Source of the DNA: Rhodobacteraceae bacterium IMCC1335
Lineage (GTDB): Bacteria; Pseudomonadota; Alphaproteobacteria; Rhodobacterales; Rhodobacteraceae
Length of the DNA: 64,000 nt
NCBI GenBank assembly: GCA_039640495.1
Contig: CP046864.1
Location: 868,001-932,000, forward strand
Reading direction: 5' to 3'
The notes under the pieces are model-generated. The model made no database searches, was not told the DNA's origin, and saw nothing but the letters and a program-made list of their open reading frames with translations. Below, one piece after another: positions 54,451 to 63,743 of this stretch. Positions within the stretch are counted from its first letter, which is position 1, and each line of letters starts with the position of its first letter. A program made the position numbers and the translations under genes.

Positions 54451-57400
54451 TGTCATTGGTTCGCAGCTTCATAATTTTGGTTTTGCTTGCAACGAATAGC
54501 GCGGCGCAAACCTCGCCGCTTGATCAGTTGCTAAAGCAGCAATCGCAGGGGCTGCCATTTGGCACTGATCTGCAAAGCCTTGAGAATAAGTTATCCGGGC
54601 AGGGTTTTGACATTAATCCTGAAAATGCAGGGCGTACGGCCAAACAGCCGGTAATCCCGAATGAGCAAAATGTTAAACTGCTGGACCGGCGGTTCACGGC
54701 GGAAGAAGCCCAACAGCGCATGCAAGAAGGGCAAGCGCTGTCGAATGATGTATTGGGTGGGCAATCGGAGGCACAAACGCTATCGATGGTCGAAACCTAT
54801 TACAAGGTTCTTACCGGTGAAAGCTTGGATGTGTTTGGAACAGGCAAATCCGACACGTCAAACAATATCGCGAATGACCCTGCTGATGAATTGGTCTTTT
54901 TCAACTCTTTAGGCTCAGATTACCGCCTAGCTGCAGGCGATATTCTTGCCATTTCAATCCGCGGATTAAGCAGCACCGATGAAGAAGCCGTGGTTGATGG
55001 TGAGGGAAAAATCGCTATTTCCGGGATGCTGCCCGTCATTGCGGCAGGGCGTTCTATCGCGGATGTGCAAAGTGACATCACGCAAGTCTTGGAAGTCGAT
55101 GATGCCTCTGCCAACGTGTATGTCAGCCTTGCAGCGGCGCGGTTGGTATCGGTGCAAGTTACCGGCGCTATAGGGCAACCCGGTACGGTTGCAGTGCCGG
55201 CCTACACGCCTGTGAGCCGAATTTTGCCGCTTGTGGGGGATATTCTGCCGCAGGGCTCGGCCCGCAATATTACCCTGTTCCAAAACGGCGACCGCCAGAT
55301 TGTTGATCTTTATCAGTCGCTTTTGGGGCTTGATGCCGGCGTTGACCCTTTGGTGGTGAACAATGCACGTTTGCATGTCGGCGATCAAGGCGGCACGGTG
55401 GCAGTTGCAGGATTTGTTGGGCGCCCAGCGATTTTTGAATTGGCCGCCGGCCAAACTGAAATTTCCAGCCAAGAGCTGTTTCGCTTGGCAAATATTAGGT
55501 TGATGGCCCCGGGCACAAAGCTGGATCTGCTGCGCTTTAACGATCAGGGGGTTCCGGTTTCTGAACCGATTGCTTTTGGAAAAGATCAAATGGTTCAGGC
55601 CGGTCAAGCGATTCAAATCCAATTTGTGCAGACCCGAAGCCAATCGGATGTAAAAGTTTTTGGAGCGGTTGAAAAACCGTTCTCGTTGAATGTGGTCAAC
55701 CCTTTGCCGATTGCCGAGCTTTTGCGGAACGGCGCAGCTTTAACGTCTGATGTCTATATGCATTTTGCGCTTATTGCGGGAAACCGGAGCGAAAACGGCG
55801 CCGATAGAGCAATCAATTTGACCAAAGCGCTGCAATTTCCCGATCGGTTTTTGATCCGGCCAGGGGAAACGCTGATCATTTTGACTTTGAACCAATATCA
55901 AACTTTGCTGAAACAATCTTTAACAGAACCGAGCGGCCGAATTTCCCAATTGCTCATCTCTGCAGAGCCGGCCGAGGTATTTTTGAACGGTAGGCGGGTG
56001 GGCTTTGTGGCGGCCAGCGAAGGTCAAGCAATTGCCGATATCTTTGGAACCCAACTTTCGGTTCCGCAAGACATCGATTATGACTTTAGCCTACTCTTTG
56101 ATCCAAAAGCCGTGGCGCAAAAACCCAAGGCTTTTCTGCTTTCAGAGGCGTTGACCGCGGCGTCCGACTACGATCTGCGCGGGGGCGTACGCTTGCAACT
56201 TTTCACAACCACATTTTTGCGCGATGTGAATTTGCCGAATTTGAAAAACTTTTCAGTTGATCAAACTGGTCGCGAAAGCGCATCAGATGAAAATAAAGAC
56301 CCGCAAGAAAATATCGCCCTGTTGCAACAGACAAACCAATCGAACAATAGCGCAAGCCAGCTTCAAAGGGCCGAGTTAGACAAGCAGATTGCCTTTGAAA
56401 CGCGGTCACGGCTAGATACAAAGGCTGAGCTTGCCGTGGCAGCCCGCAGTATTTCCGCCTCTGCTCCAACCGTTATATTCGTAAATGGGCAACAATATGG
56501 GTTTTTGCCATCGGATGTTCGGTTTTCTAACACTCGGCTGGCGCGAGAGCTTACGCGTACCGCCGAAATTTATCCACTTTACGTAGAGGTCGCGACACAA
56601 GCGCCTGATGGATATTCTTTTGAAACGCGATCGTTTGCTTTGGGGGCTCTTGCAAGCCCGGAATCCACCTTTTCAACCCAAGCCAGTATGAGGTTGGATT
56701 TCTATACGCAAGAATTCGTAAGACGGTTTGTCTTGCCCAATGATCCGATAAAAACGACAGAAGATCTGAGCAAAATTGTAGACACGTTGCGTGCGGCAGG
56801 GCGGTTTATTTCGGGGGCTGTACGCCAACCTGGTCAATACCCCGTGGCCGCTGATTTAAGTTTGGATCTTTTCCTGCGCGTTGCGGGGGGGGCGCTGCCG
56901 AACGCGGATCTTAAAAATGTTATTCTGCGAACATATGTGGTGAGCCAAAACGGTGAGATTGATCTTCAGCGGCCTAAACGCATCGATTTAACGGCTGTCA
57001 GTCCTACTTCCATAAAGCTATCTGGGACCTACGATATACAGATCCCAACCTTGGTGAATAATGCCATGTCTGGTGTTGTGACTCTTAACGGGCAGGTGCA
57101 ACGGCCAGGGACCTACACTGTCGGCCGAGATGAAACCCTGCATGACATCATTGAACGCGCAGGTGGATTTACAGAAGTGGCTTATCCGCTCGGGGCCGTT
57201 CTTACGCGCCGGTCGTTGAAAGAAGAGCAAACGCGCGCAAACCTAACTTTGGCGCGGCAAGTTGAACAATCTATTCTCTCTCTGTCGCAAAATGCCAGCG
57301 CAGAGCAAAACCAACAGATTCCAGCCGTTATTGGATTGGCCAATCAGTTGCGAACTTTAAGTGGCTCGGGGCGCCAAATTGTGAATGCAGCTCTGAAAAG

Positions 57401-57779
57401 CGGAGAAAACCCAGTTTTCTTAGAAAATGGGGATTCGCTCTTCATTCCCAAACGCCCCTCTCACGTAAGCGTGATCGGCAGTGTCTATAATGAGGTTTCT
57501 GCGGTTTATGCCCCCTATAAAACGACGCGAGATTATATTTCAGAAGCCGGTGGTACCAGCAAGATTGCCGATAGTAAGAACGTTTATATGGTATTGCCCA
57601 ATGGGCAAAGCGAGCCAATTGGAGAGATTGATAGCGCAAATGTGATTATTCCACCCGGCGCGGTGCTGATCGTGCCGCCGAGGGTCGATAAATTAAGCCC
57701 ATTGGGGCTTAGCCGCGTAGTGTCCGATATTTTAAGCAATATCGCAACATCCTTGCTGGCGATCAACGCGGTTCGGTGA
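54447..57779 (+). CDS. Large multi-SLBB polysaccharide export protein
   Basis: A 1110-aa exported protein, about three times the size of Wza. A signal peptide is at 1-21. The Poly_export domain begins near residue 155 (DYRLAAGDILAISIRGLSST). SLBB-like repeats start near residues 234 (VTGAIGQPGTV), 401 (VFGAVEKPFSL), 784 (SGAVRQPGQYPV), 875 (LNGQVQRPGTYTV) and 1007 (VIGSVYNEVSAV). The middle, about 500-760, is less repetitive. It probably forms or gates the outer-membrane or periplasmic channel for a capsule or exopolysaccharide, with the Wzz-like protein. It overlaps both neighbours by 4 bp. Confidence 0.85.
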   Translation: MMSLVRSFIILVLLATNSAAQTSPLDQLLKQQSQGLPFGTDLQSLENKLSGQGFDINPENAGRTAKQPVIPNEQNVKLLDRRFTAEEAQQRMQEGQALSNDVLGGQSEAQTLSMVETYYKVLTGESLDVFGTGKSDTSNNIANDPADELVFFNSLGSDYRLAAGDILAISIRGLSSTDEEAVVDGEGKIAISGMLPVIAAGRSIADVQSDITQVLEVDDASANVYVSLAAARLVSVQVTGAIGQPGTVAVPAYTPVSRILPLVGDILPQGSARNITLFQNGDRQIVDLYQSLLGLDAGVDPLVVNNARLHVGDQGGTVAVAGFVGRPAIFELAAGQTEISSQELFRLANIRLMAPGTKLDLLRFNDQGVPVSEPIAFGKDQMVQAGQAIQIQFVQTRSQSDVKVFGAVEKPFSLNVVNPLPIAELLRNGAALTSDVYMHFALIAGNRSENGADRAINLTKALQFPDRFLIRPGETLIILTLNQYQTLLKQSLTEPSGRISQLLISAEPAEVFLNGRRVGFVAASEGQAIADIFGTQLSVPQDIDYDFSLLFDPKAVAQKPKAFLLSEALTAASDYDLRGGVRLQLFTTTFLRDVNLPNLKNFSVDQTGRESASDENKDPQENIALLQQTNQSNNSASQLQRAELDKQIAFETRSRLDTKAELAVAARSISASAPTVIFVNGQQYGFLPSDVRFSNTRLARELTRTAEIYPLYVEVATQAPDGYSFETRSFALGALASPESTFSTQASMRLDFYTQEFVRRFVLPNDPIKTTEDLSKIVDTLRAAGRFISGAVRQPGQYPVAADLSLDLFLRVAGGALPNADLKNVILRTYVVSQNGEIDLQRPKRIDLTAVSPTSIKLSGTYDIQIPTLVNNAMSGVVTLNGQVQRPGTYTVGRDETLHDIIERAGGFTEVAYPLGAVLTRRSLKEEQTRANLTLARQVEQSILSLSQNASAEQNQQIPAVIGLANQLRTLSGSGRQIVNAALKSGENPVFLENGDSLFIPKRPSHVSVIGSVYNEVSAVYAPYKTTRDYISEAGGTSKIADSKNVYMVLPNGQSEPIGEIDSANVIIPPGAVLIVPPRVDKLSPLGLSRVVSDILSNIATSLLAINAVR

Positions 57780-59329
57780 GAGAAAACGTCAATATTAACG
57801 CCGGATCGCAAAGCGTGTTTCTAATATGTAAGGCGGTTACTTTTTTGATCACGGCGATGTTTGCGCTTGCGTCGCCCGGCTGGTCTGGTTGTGATCTTCA
57901 GGGCGCTTTGGCAGAACGAGACATTATCACCCTAGGGATAAACGCGCCGTCTCAATCGTTGGTTGAAATCTCAGCAAATGATATTCGGGTGATCGTTGAG
58001 GACCCGTATGGGCTGAACCCCTCTGAGCAATATGGTTCGCTTATCGAGGTTTATGGGCTTTCTGGCGAGGGTCGCCCTATCTTAAAAAAGATTGTCACGG
58101 CGCCGGTCGGGGATGATATAAAAGCGCTGCAGAGCGCGCTTTCAAACTCGGCTGCGTCAATTGTGCTGACGCAGAAAAATGGTTATTTTTTCACTTGGCA
58201 TGATCAGCCCGTTGCTGGAAACTCAATATATGCATGTATGGTGCAAAGCCATATATTTCATCACGAAAGTGGTCAGGATTTTGCTATCCACGTGGCCGAG
58301 CGGGCGCAGCCTGAACGCATTGCTAAGCATAAAATTTTAGAACAGTTGCTGCGCGATGAGGGGTCTTTAAACAGCCTGCGCAGCCAAGTGGTTTCTCAGA
58401 TGAATTTAGCCCAAGCAGAGGATCTTCCGGCAGTTCTGGACGGTTTGACATCTGAGCGGACGAATTTGCGCAGTTTTCGGGTGCAGCATGTCAACCGACG
58501 CTTGAGTTTAAGCCAAATAGAAATTCCCTATGCGGCGTATAAATCAGCGCAAAGGTATCAAGACGGCAATGCTTTGGCCTATCTAAGCGATATATCGCGC
58601 TTGAATACATTTGAAATACACCCGCTGCCACAAACGTATTTTTGGGGCCTATCAGCGCAGGGTGAAACACGGCGGGCTGTAGTTGGAATAACCAATGATC
58701 TCGAGCGTTATTTATCCACCCGACTCGCAATACATTTCCAGAAAAACGGCCTTGGTCTGGATCAGGCATCCCTAACGGGGCGGATGTTTGTTGAAAAAAA
58801 TATTCTGGCTGTCAGCAAATTAGGCCGAATTGATAGTTTTTCAGATGGGTTTCAATTGAGCGCCTATCAGCTAATGCCAGCTGCAGAGGCCTTTTGGGCC
58901 GCGCATCTTTACGCATCATTGCCCAACCGATGCGCGCGGTGCCGTAACGCCGGTTTAACGTTGGAACAGGCTGGTTTTAGCCGCTCTTGGGATATGAGCG
59001 TAAGCAAAGCCATTAGGTTTGAAGAGACAGAGCATATTTTGCACCCTTTGGTATTGATAAGCGCGCGCAAACGACTTTCAAAAAAAATATCATTAGAAGT
59101 GTTTTCAGGGCTGCGGCTAAAACGCGACGCTGATGCCTCTTTTGGCTTTGCTCTCAAGCTTCTGGACGCAATACCAAGAGATGGTTCGCGGCCTAAACAA
59201 ACGGAGAGTTTCATCGAAATCTTTTCCACTTCAAGCATTATGCCTTTGATCGAAGAAGATCGAAGCGCATATTTTGAAAATACACCAAGTTTCTTGAAAA
59301 GAACTTGGGCTGATTATATGCGCTTCTAG
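57776..59329 (+). CDS. Unknown exported protein linked to polysaccharide export
   Basis: A 517-aa protein of unrecognised family. It starts at GTG, overlapping the SLBB gene stop as GTGA, so it is co-translated. A hydrophobic stretch at about 16-34 (FLICKAVTFLITAMFALAS) looks like a signal peptide or anchor. The C-terminal half carries alternating segments (ILAVSKLGRIDSFSDGFQLS, KKISLEVFSGLRLKR) suggestive of beta-strands, and it ends in Phe as outer-membrane barrels do. CARCRNAGL is an odd Cys pair. A role as an outer-membrane partner in export is possible but unproven. Confidence 0.6.
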   Translation: MRENVNINAGSQSVFLICKAVTFLITAMFALASPGWSGCDLQGALAERDIITLGINAPSQSLVEISANDIRVIVEDPYGLNPSEQYGSLIEVYGLSGEGRPILKKIVTAPVGDDIKALQSALSNSAASIVLTQKNGYFFTWHDQPVAGNSIYACMVQSHIFHHESGQDFAIHVAERAQPERIAKHKILEQLLRDEGSLNSLRSQVVSQMNLAQAEDLPAVLDGLTSERTNLRSFRVQHVNRRLSLSQIEIPYAAYKSAQRYQDGNALAYLSDISRLNTFEIHPLPQTYFWGLSAQGETRRAVVGITNDLERYLSTRLAIHFQKNGLGLDQASLTGRMFVEKNILAVSKLGRIDSFSDGFQLSAYQLMPAAEAFWAAHLYASLPNRCARCRNAGLTLEQAGFSRSWDMSVSKAIRFEETEHILHPLVLISARKRLSKKISLEVFSGLRLKRDADASFGFALKLLDAIPRDGSRPKQTESFIEIFSTSSIMPLIEEDRSAYFENTPSFLKRTWADYMRF

Positions 59330-59508
59330 CGATCTGCTATCTTGCGGTAAGAAGGGCGTCTTATATCAGCATGGCGCTATCTGATTGCAGCTGAAGTTGA
59401 CGGGTTCTAGTGCATATAGGCATTTATGAACCAACCCTCACAGACGTGCGCACGCCTTTGCGTGATTTGTGCCATGACCTTGCGGGCGGACGTAATGCTT
59501 AGCCGTGG

Positions 59509-59817
59509 CTATATCTCTAAGTCTTTGAGCGTGTTTCCTTTTAGAATCAATGCCTCTACCCAGCGCGGCTTTCGACCTCGGCCCGTCCATGTTTGGCTTG
59601 GATCTTCGGGATTGGCATATTTCGCGGCTACTTTTGATTTTACGGGCGCGCTTGCCACAATTTCATTCAAAGAAAAGCCTAATGATTTAGCCTTTTCTTC
59701 TAATTCTTTGCGTGCGTTTGCGATCGCACGGGTTTTATATGTGTTAATAGCCTGATCGACCTGTTTTTTTATTTTTTTTAAGTCTTCCAATGAGTAGTCA
59801 TTTATATTTTCTAGCAT
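59509..59817 (-). CDS. H-NS-family nucleoid protein (HvrA-like)
   Basis: A 102-aa DNA-binding protein. The N-terminal helical oligomerisation region is residues 1-55 (LEDLKKIKKQVDQAINTYKT). The C-terminal H-NS motif YANPEDPSQTWTGRGRKPRW at about 68-87 contains the GRGRKP loop that inserts in the minor groove of AT-rich DNA. Proteins of this type, such as HvrA, silence AT-rich promoters in Rhodobacter. It is convergent with the 517-aa gene. Its own upstream region is very AT-rich, which suggests autoregulation. Confidence 0.9.
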   Translation of the reverse strand: MLENINDYSLEDLKKIKKQVDQAINTYKTRAIANARKELEEKAKSLGFSLNEIVASAPVKSKVAAKYANPEDPSQTWTGRGRKPRWVEALILKGNTLKDLEI

Positions 59818-60357
59818 AGAAAAGTCCTTTTTATTGCATATTTAAATACTTAATCATTTGATTTATTTATATGTCAATAACCTTTTTCTTATTTACAAGG
59901 CTGGTGCTAGATAAATTGAAAGGCATATTTTTAATTTTAATATCAAAATTATATTAAGTAATAAATTTTAACAGATTTAATTAGTTTCAAGTGCTTTTTG
60001 ATTTCATGATGTATCATCTCAATAAATGATTATTAATTTATTCAGAATTTAAAAATGTTCTATCTGTGATTGAATCTCGGAATATTATGTGAAGTTGGGC
60101 TATTGTCTATTTTGATATATAGGGTCATTTAATGACTTCAAAATATTTTTATATCAGCTAACAAAGCTCAATGGTTTCTACAGTTAAAACATTAACCATT
60201 TAGTCAGAATTTTAAAAAATACCATATAGATACTTTACTGAATAGTTCGAAAAGATTTGTTTATTTTAGGATTTTTTTATAAATTCAGCATCATCGAGCA
60301 TTATCTAAAAACTGTAACTGCGCCTTATGTAAAGCAAAATATTTGGATAAGTATTAA
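59818..60357. other. 540-bp AT-rich gene-free region
   Basis: This is the most AT-rich part of the window, strikingly unlike the surrounding coding DNA. It lies between the divergent H-NS-family and LpxR-like genes, and no coding frame was supported. It must hold their promoters, and is a likely binding region for the H-NS-type protein. Confidence 0.6.
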
Positions 60358-61314
60358 GTGGTATTTTTAAAGTTTCTACTAGTGGGCCTCTGCTTTTTTG
60401 CGTTACCTCACGGCATTCAAGCAAAGGAAAAAACCAAACTGCTTGGATATGGCCTTTTGTTTACAAATGATTTCTTTGGGGATGGAAGGGATCGATGGCG
60501 CACGGGGTCGCTAGTGTCCAGCCGCGTTTTTGGTCGTCCGGAAATGACACGGACATGGCGGCGCAGAGAGGCGCTTAATGAACTTAGATTGTTTAGCCAG
60601 ATAATAGCTCCGTCAGATTTATCGCGTAATCCTGACAGGTCTGACGCCGGTGAAAAGGCGGGCTTGATGGAAGATATAGACAGGGCTTATGTGGGCCATT
60701 TGTCGATCGGTCTGCACCGTCACTTTCAAGCGGGCGGCTTGGCCTATAACTTCGGGGTAGATGCATCATTGTTGGGCCCACAAACCGGCCTCATGGGGTT
60801 GCAGCAAACGGTTCATTCCGAGCTTGGCCAGCCCTTTCCGTCAGATTTTGTAAGAAATACGCAAGTGTCCAATAAGTTTGTCCTTGGAAGTTTAATAGAG
60901 GTTGCGCAGCCTAGCGCACTATCTCCTTCAACCAATATTCGTCCGTTTGTAGAAGTTCAAACAGGGGTCGAAGACCTAATCCGAATTGGAGTAGATGTAG
61001 GATTGTTTGGGGATTTGTCCGAAGCATTTTTTGCAAGAGCGCCCGTTTCGGGGCAGCGTTATAGCGTTGTAGACAAAAGGGAGGAAGGGTTTTTACTCAG
61101 CGCAGGCGTGGATTTGACACGTGTTATTGGCTCACTGATTTTATCCGGCAATGCCTTGCGCGCTTCTAAATATCGCGTGCGCGCAAGGGTTGGTTTGAAT
61201 TATGTACAGGGCCGTTGGAGCAATTTCATTGGTTGGACCTATCTTAGCCCTGAATTTGAACAGCAACATACCGGCCAGTTGCTGGGATCTTTTTTCATTA
61301 AGGCGCGATTTTAG
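60358..61314 (+). CDS. LpxR-like outer-membrane lipid A deacylase (DUF2219)
   Basis: A 318-aa beta-barrel candidate with a signal peptide (FLLVGLCFFALPHGIQAK). The TNDFFGDGRDRWRTGSLVSS block near residue 35 matches the N-terminal ND...DRxxTxG motif of LpxR, which removes the 3'-acyl chains of lipid A. GLHRHFQAGGLAYNFGVDAS and GQPFPSDFVRNTQVSNKFVL follow, and the last residue is Phe as usual for barrels. The start is GTG with a weak ribosome site. Several strands and the active-site His/Thr need alignment to confirm activity. Confidence 0.7.
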   Translation: MVFLKFLLVGLCFFALPHGIQAKEKTKLLGYGLLFTNDFFGDGRDRWRTGSLVSSRVFGRPEMTRTWRRREALNELRLFSQIIAPSDLSRNPDRSDAGEKAGLMEDIDRAYVGHLSIGLHRHFQAGGLAYNFGVDASLLGPQTGLMGLQQTVHSELGQPFPSDFVRNTQVSNKFVLGSLIEVAQPSALSPSTNIRPFVEVQTGVEDLIRIGVDVGLFGDLSEAFFARAPVSGQRYSVVDKREEGFLLSAGVDLTRVIGSLILSGNALRASKYRVRARVGLNYVQGRWSNFIGWTYLSPEFEQQHTGQLLGSFFIKARF

Positions 61315-61328
61315 CGTGCCAGCGTGTC

Positions 61329-61898
61329 TTAGTGGGCCGGTTGAATCCAAGCCCGTAAAAGCGCCCGCGCCGGTGCACTGGCCCAATCGGCCTCACCTCG
61401 TAGCCGCGCAACCTCTTTGCCCTGGGGTGAAATGAGCAGCGTCATGGGCAAACCCAGCACGGCCATGTCTTTGGCAAGTTTCTGTTTCGGATCTCGATAC
61501 AAAGGCAAGTTTTTGATCTCAAGAGCGTCAAAAAACGCCTGCATGGCTTTTGGTGCATTTCGGCCTGTTGCGATGGTAACCACCTTAAACCGCGCATCGC
61601 CCAGCTGCGTTTGTAAGGCTGACAGGCTTGGCATTTCTTTGCGGCAAGGGGCGCACCATGTTGCCCAAAAATTCAGCAAAACATATTGCCCGTCAAAATC
61701 TGACAAGCGCCCCTCATCTGCTCCTTGCGTTAAAAAAGCGCGCTCTGAAATTTCTTTTGGCGTTTTGTGCAACACCAATTTCTTCATATCTCCTTGCTTT
61801 AACGCCTGTAGATGGTCCGTGCTATTTGCCGCCGCCAATGTGCTATTTGCACCCAGAATAAGAGCAGTATAAACAAAGAGTGAACGAATAAATGCCAT
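61329..61898 (-). CDS. TlpA/ResA-like periplasmic thioredoxin
   Basis: A 189-aa exported thiol-disulfide oxidoreductase with an N-terminal signal peptide (residues 1-22). The CxxC motif is in [20 protein letters not shown], and the cis-Pro region is [20 protein letters not shown]. Such proteins reduce disulfides in the periplasm, for example for cytochrome c maturation. The ATG at 61898 follows GGAGGACAC, favoured over an open extension of 11 codons. It is divergent from argH with only 22 bp between the starts, an arrangement often seen in Rhodobacterales. Confidence 0.9.
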   Translation of the reverse strand: MAFIRSLFVYTALILGANSTLAAANSTDHLQALKQGDMKKLVLHKTPKEISERAFLTQGADEGRLSDFDGQYVLLNFWATWCAPCRKEMPSLSALQTQLGDARFKVVTIATGRNAPKAMQAFFDALEIKNLPLYRDPKQKLAKDMAVLGLPMTLLISPQGKEVARLRGEADWASAPARALLRAWIQPAH

Positions 61899-61920
61899 GT
61901 GTCCTCCGAAAGGTAAATTG

Positions 61921-63315
61921 ATGTCTAACACGTCCTCAAATCAGATGTGGGGAGGCCGCTTTGCAAGCGGTCCTGATGCGATTATGGAAGCAATTAATGC
62001 ATCAATCGGATTTGACCAGCGCCTTGCCACCCAAGATATAGCCGGATCGCGCGCGCATGCGGCGATGTTGGCGGCACAATCCATTATAAGCGATAACGAT
62101 TTTGAAGCGATTGAGGAAGGTCTGATCACCATTTTGTCAGAGATCGAGAGCGGGAAATTTGTGTTTTCAAGCAAGCTGGAAGATATTCACATGAATATCG
62201 AAGCACGGTTGAAAGATCTGGTAGGGGCACCTGCCAGCCGGTTGCACACGGCGCGCTCGCGCAATGATCAAGTTGCAACTGATTTCAAACTTTGGGTGCG
62301 TGACCAATTAGACGCCTGTGAGGTTGCATTAACGGCTTTGATTCACGCGCTTATCGCGCAAGCAGAACAGGGTGCGGATTGGGTAATGCCAGGGTTTACG
62401 CATCTGCAAACCGCGCAGCCAGTGACCTGGGGGCATCATATGATGGCCTATGTCGAAATGTTCGGGCGCGATTTAAGCCGCGTGCGCGATGCCCGCACGC
62501 GTATGTCTGAATGTCCCTTAGGGGCTGCTGCCTTGGCCGGAACGTCGTTTCCGATCGATCGCAACAGCACCGCCGCAGCGCTGGGCTTTGATCGCCCGGC
62601 TGCCAATTCGTTGGATGCGGTCAGCGATCGTGACTTTGCGTTGGAATTCTTAGGCTTGGCAAGCATCTGCGCGATGCATCTCAGCCGTTTCGCCGAAGAG
62701 CTTGTAATCTGGTCCTCCGCGCAATTTCGTTTTGTCAGCTTGTCGGATCGGTTCTCAACCGGATCGTCTATCATGCCGCAGAAGAAAAATCCCGATGCGG
62801 CTGAATTGATCCGCGCAAAAATCGGGCGTATTTTTGGTGCCAATGTTGCCTTAATGATGGTGATGAAGGGCCTGCCTTTGGCCTATTCCAAAGATATGCA
62901 AGAAGACAAAGAGCAAGTGTTTGACGCCGCCGATAACCTGATGCTGGCCTTGGCCGCGATGCAGGGTATGGTGGCCGATATGCAGGCCAATAAAGCTGCC
63001 CTTTACGCGGCCGCAGGGGCCGGGTTTTCAACCGCCACCGATCTGGCAGATTGGCTGGTGCGCAGTTTAAACATGCCGTTTCGCGATGCCCATCATGTCA
63101 CGGGCAGTTTGGTGGCGCTGGCCGAGGCCGAAAAATGCGAGCTACAAGATTTAAGCCTGACGCAGATGCACTCTGTGGATCCCGCGATCACCAAAGAGGT
63201 TTATGATGTCTTGGGCGTAGAGAATTCGGTAGCCTCGCGCATCTCTTACGGCGGCACTGCGCCCGCGCAGGTGCGCGCGCAGATCCTGCGGTGGAAACAG
63301 GAGCTGGAAGCATGA
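61921..63315 (+). CDS. argH: Argininosuccinate lyase
   Basis: A 464-aa cytoplasmic enzyme for the last step of arginine synthesis (argininosuccinate to arginine and fumarate). [20 protein letters not shown] is at the N-terminus. Other motifs are [40 protein letters not shown] and the fumarase-superfamily signature [20 protein letters not shown]. The ATG at 61921 with AAAGG upstream is chosen; the extra eight codons upstream are unlikely. Its stop overlaps the small lipoprotein start (ATGA). Confidence 0.96.
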   Translation: MSNTSSNQMWGGRFASGPDAIMEAINASIGFDQRLATQDIAGSRAHAAMLAAQSIISDNDFEAIEEGLITILSEIESGKFVFSSKLEDIHMNIEARLKDLVGAPASRLHTARSRNDQVATDFKLWVRDQLDACEVALTALIHALIAQAEQGADWVMPGFTHLQTAQPVTWGHHMMAYVEMFGRDLSRVRDARTRMSECPLGAAALAGTSFPIDRNSTAAALGFDRPAANSLDAVSDRDFALEFLGLASICAMHLSRFAEELVIWSSAQFRFVSLSDRFSTGSSIMPQKKNPDAAELIRAKIGRIFGANVALMMVMKGLPLAYSKDMQEDKEQVFDAADNLMLALAAMQGMVADMQANKAALYAAAGAGFSTATDLADWLVRSLNMPFRDAHHVTGSLVALAEAEKCELQDLSLTQMHSVDPAITKEVYDVLGVENSVASRISYGGTAPAQVRAQILRWKQELEA

Positions 63316-63416
63316 AATTGGTTTGGATCGCGCTTTCTGTGATGTATATGGTTGGATTGCCCGGATGCGGCGTTGATGGCCCGCCCATGCCTCCAAAAAC
63401 GGAAGACGTAAAATAA
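63312..63416 (+). CDS. 34-aa putative lipoprotein
   Basis: A very short gene: hydrophobic residues 2-17 then a lipobox-like LPGC with Cys19, and a Pro-rich tail ([13 protein letters not shown]). The start overlaps the argH stop (ATGA), and the stop (TAA) abuts the next ATG directly, so it is translated as part of the run. Small lipoproteins of this kind are often seen after argH in this group; the function is unknown. Confidence 0.7.
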   Translation: MKLVWIALSVMYMVGLPGCGVDGPPMPPKTEDVK

Positions 63417-63743
63417 ATGCGGCAAATCTCTTGGGTGTTTTTGGGCTTGGCGGTTTGGGGTGCTGTGCATCCGATGTATTATTTCACCTCTTGGATGGCC
63501 CAAAATGAGGGCGGTCTTGGCGCTTTGATATCAGCTTTTTTCTTAACCCAGACCAGCGCGGGCTTGGCGTGGGATTTGATCGTTGCTGCCATCGCTTTGG
63601 TGGTTTGGATCGTGTTTGAGGCCTTTCAAAGGCGTAACTTTTCAGGGCTTATCAGCATTCCCCTTATCGTATGTATCGGGCTGGGATGCGGATTGCCGTT
63701 TTATTTTTTTATGCGGCTACGCATGCAAAAGGACATCGAATGA
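63417..63743 (+). CDS. DUF2834-like membrane protein
   Basis: A 108-aa inner-membrane protein with three hydrophobic segments, near residues 5-25, 45-68 and 78-100. WGAVHPMYYFTSWMAQNEGG and TSAGLAWDLIVAAIALVVWI resemble DUF2834. Function unknown. It begins immediately after the lipoprotein stop, and its own stop overlaps the aminotransferase start by 4 bp. Confidence 0.7.
   Translation: MRQISWVFLGLAVWGAVHPMYYFTSWMAQNEGGLGALISAFFLTQTSAGLAWDLIVAAIALVVWIVFEAFQRRNFSGLISIPLIVCIGLGCGLPFYFFMRLRMQKDIE

Noticed and set aside
54966..55643. 225-codon minus-strand open frame
   Set aside because: Antisense to the SLBB export gene and without signature motifs.
59426..59755. 109-codon plus-strand open frame
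   Set aside because: Opposite the H-NS-family gene, whose GRGRKP motif is clear; no ribosome site.
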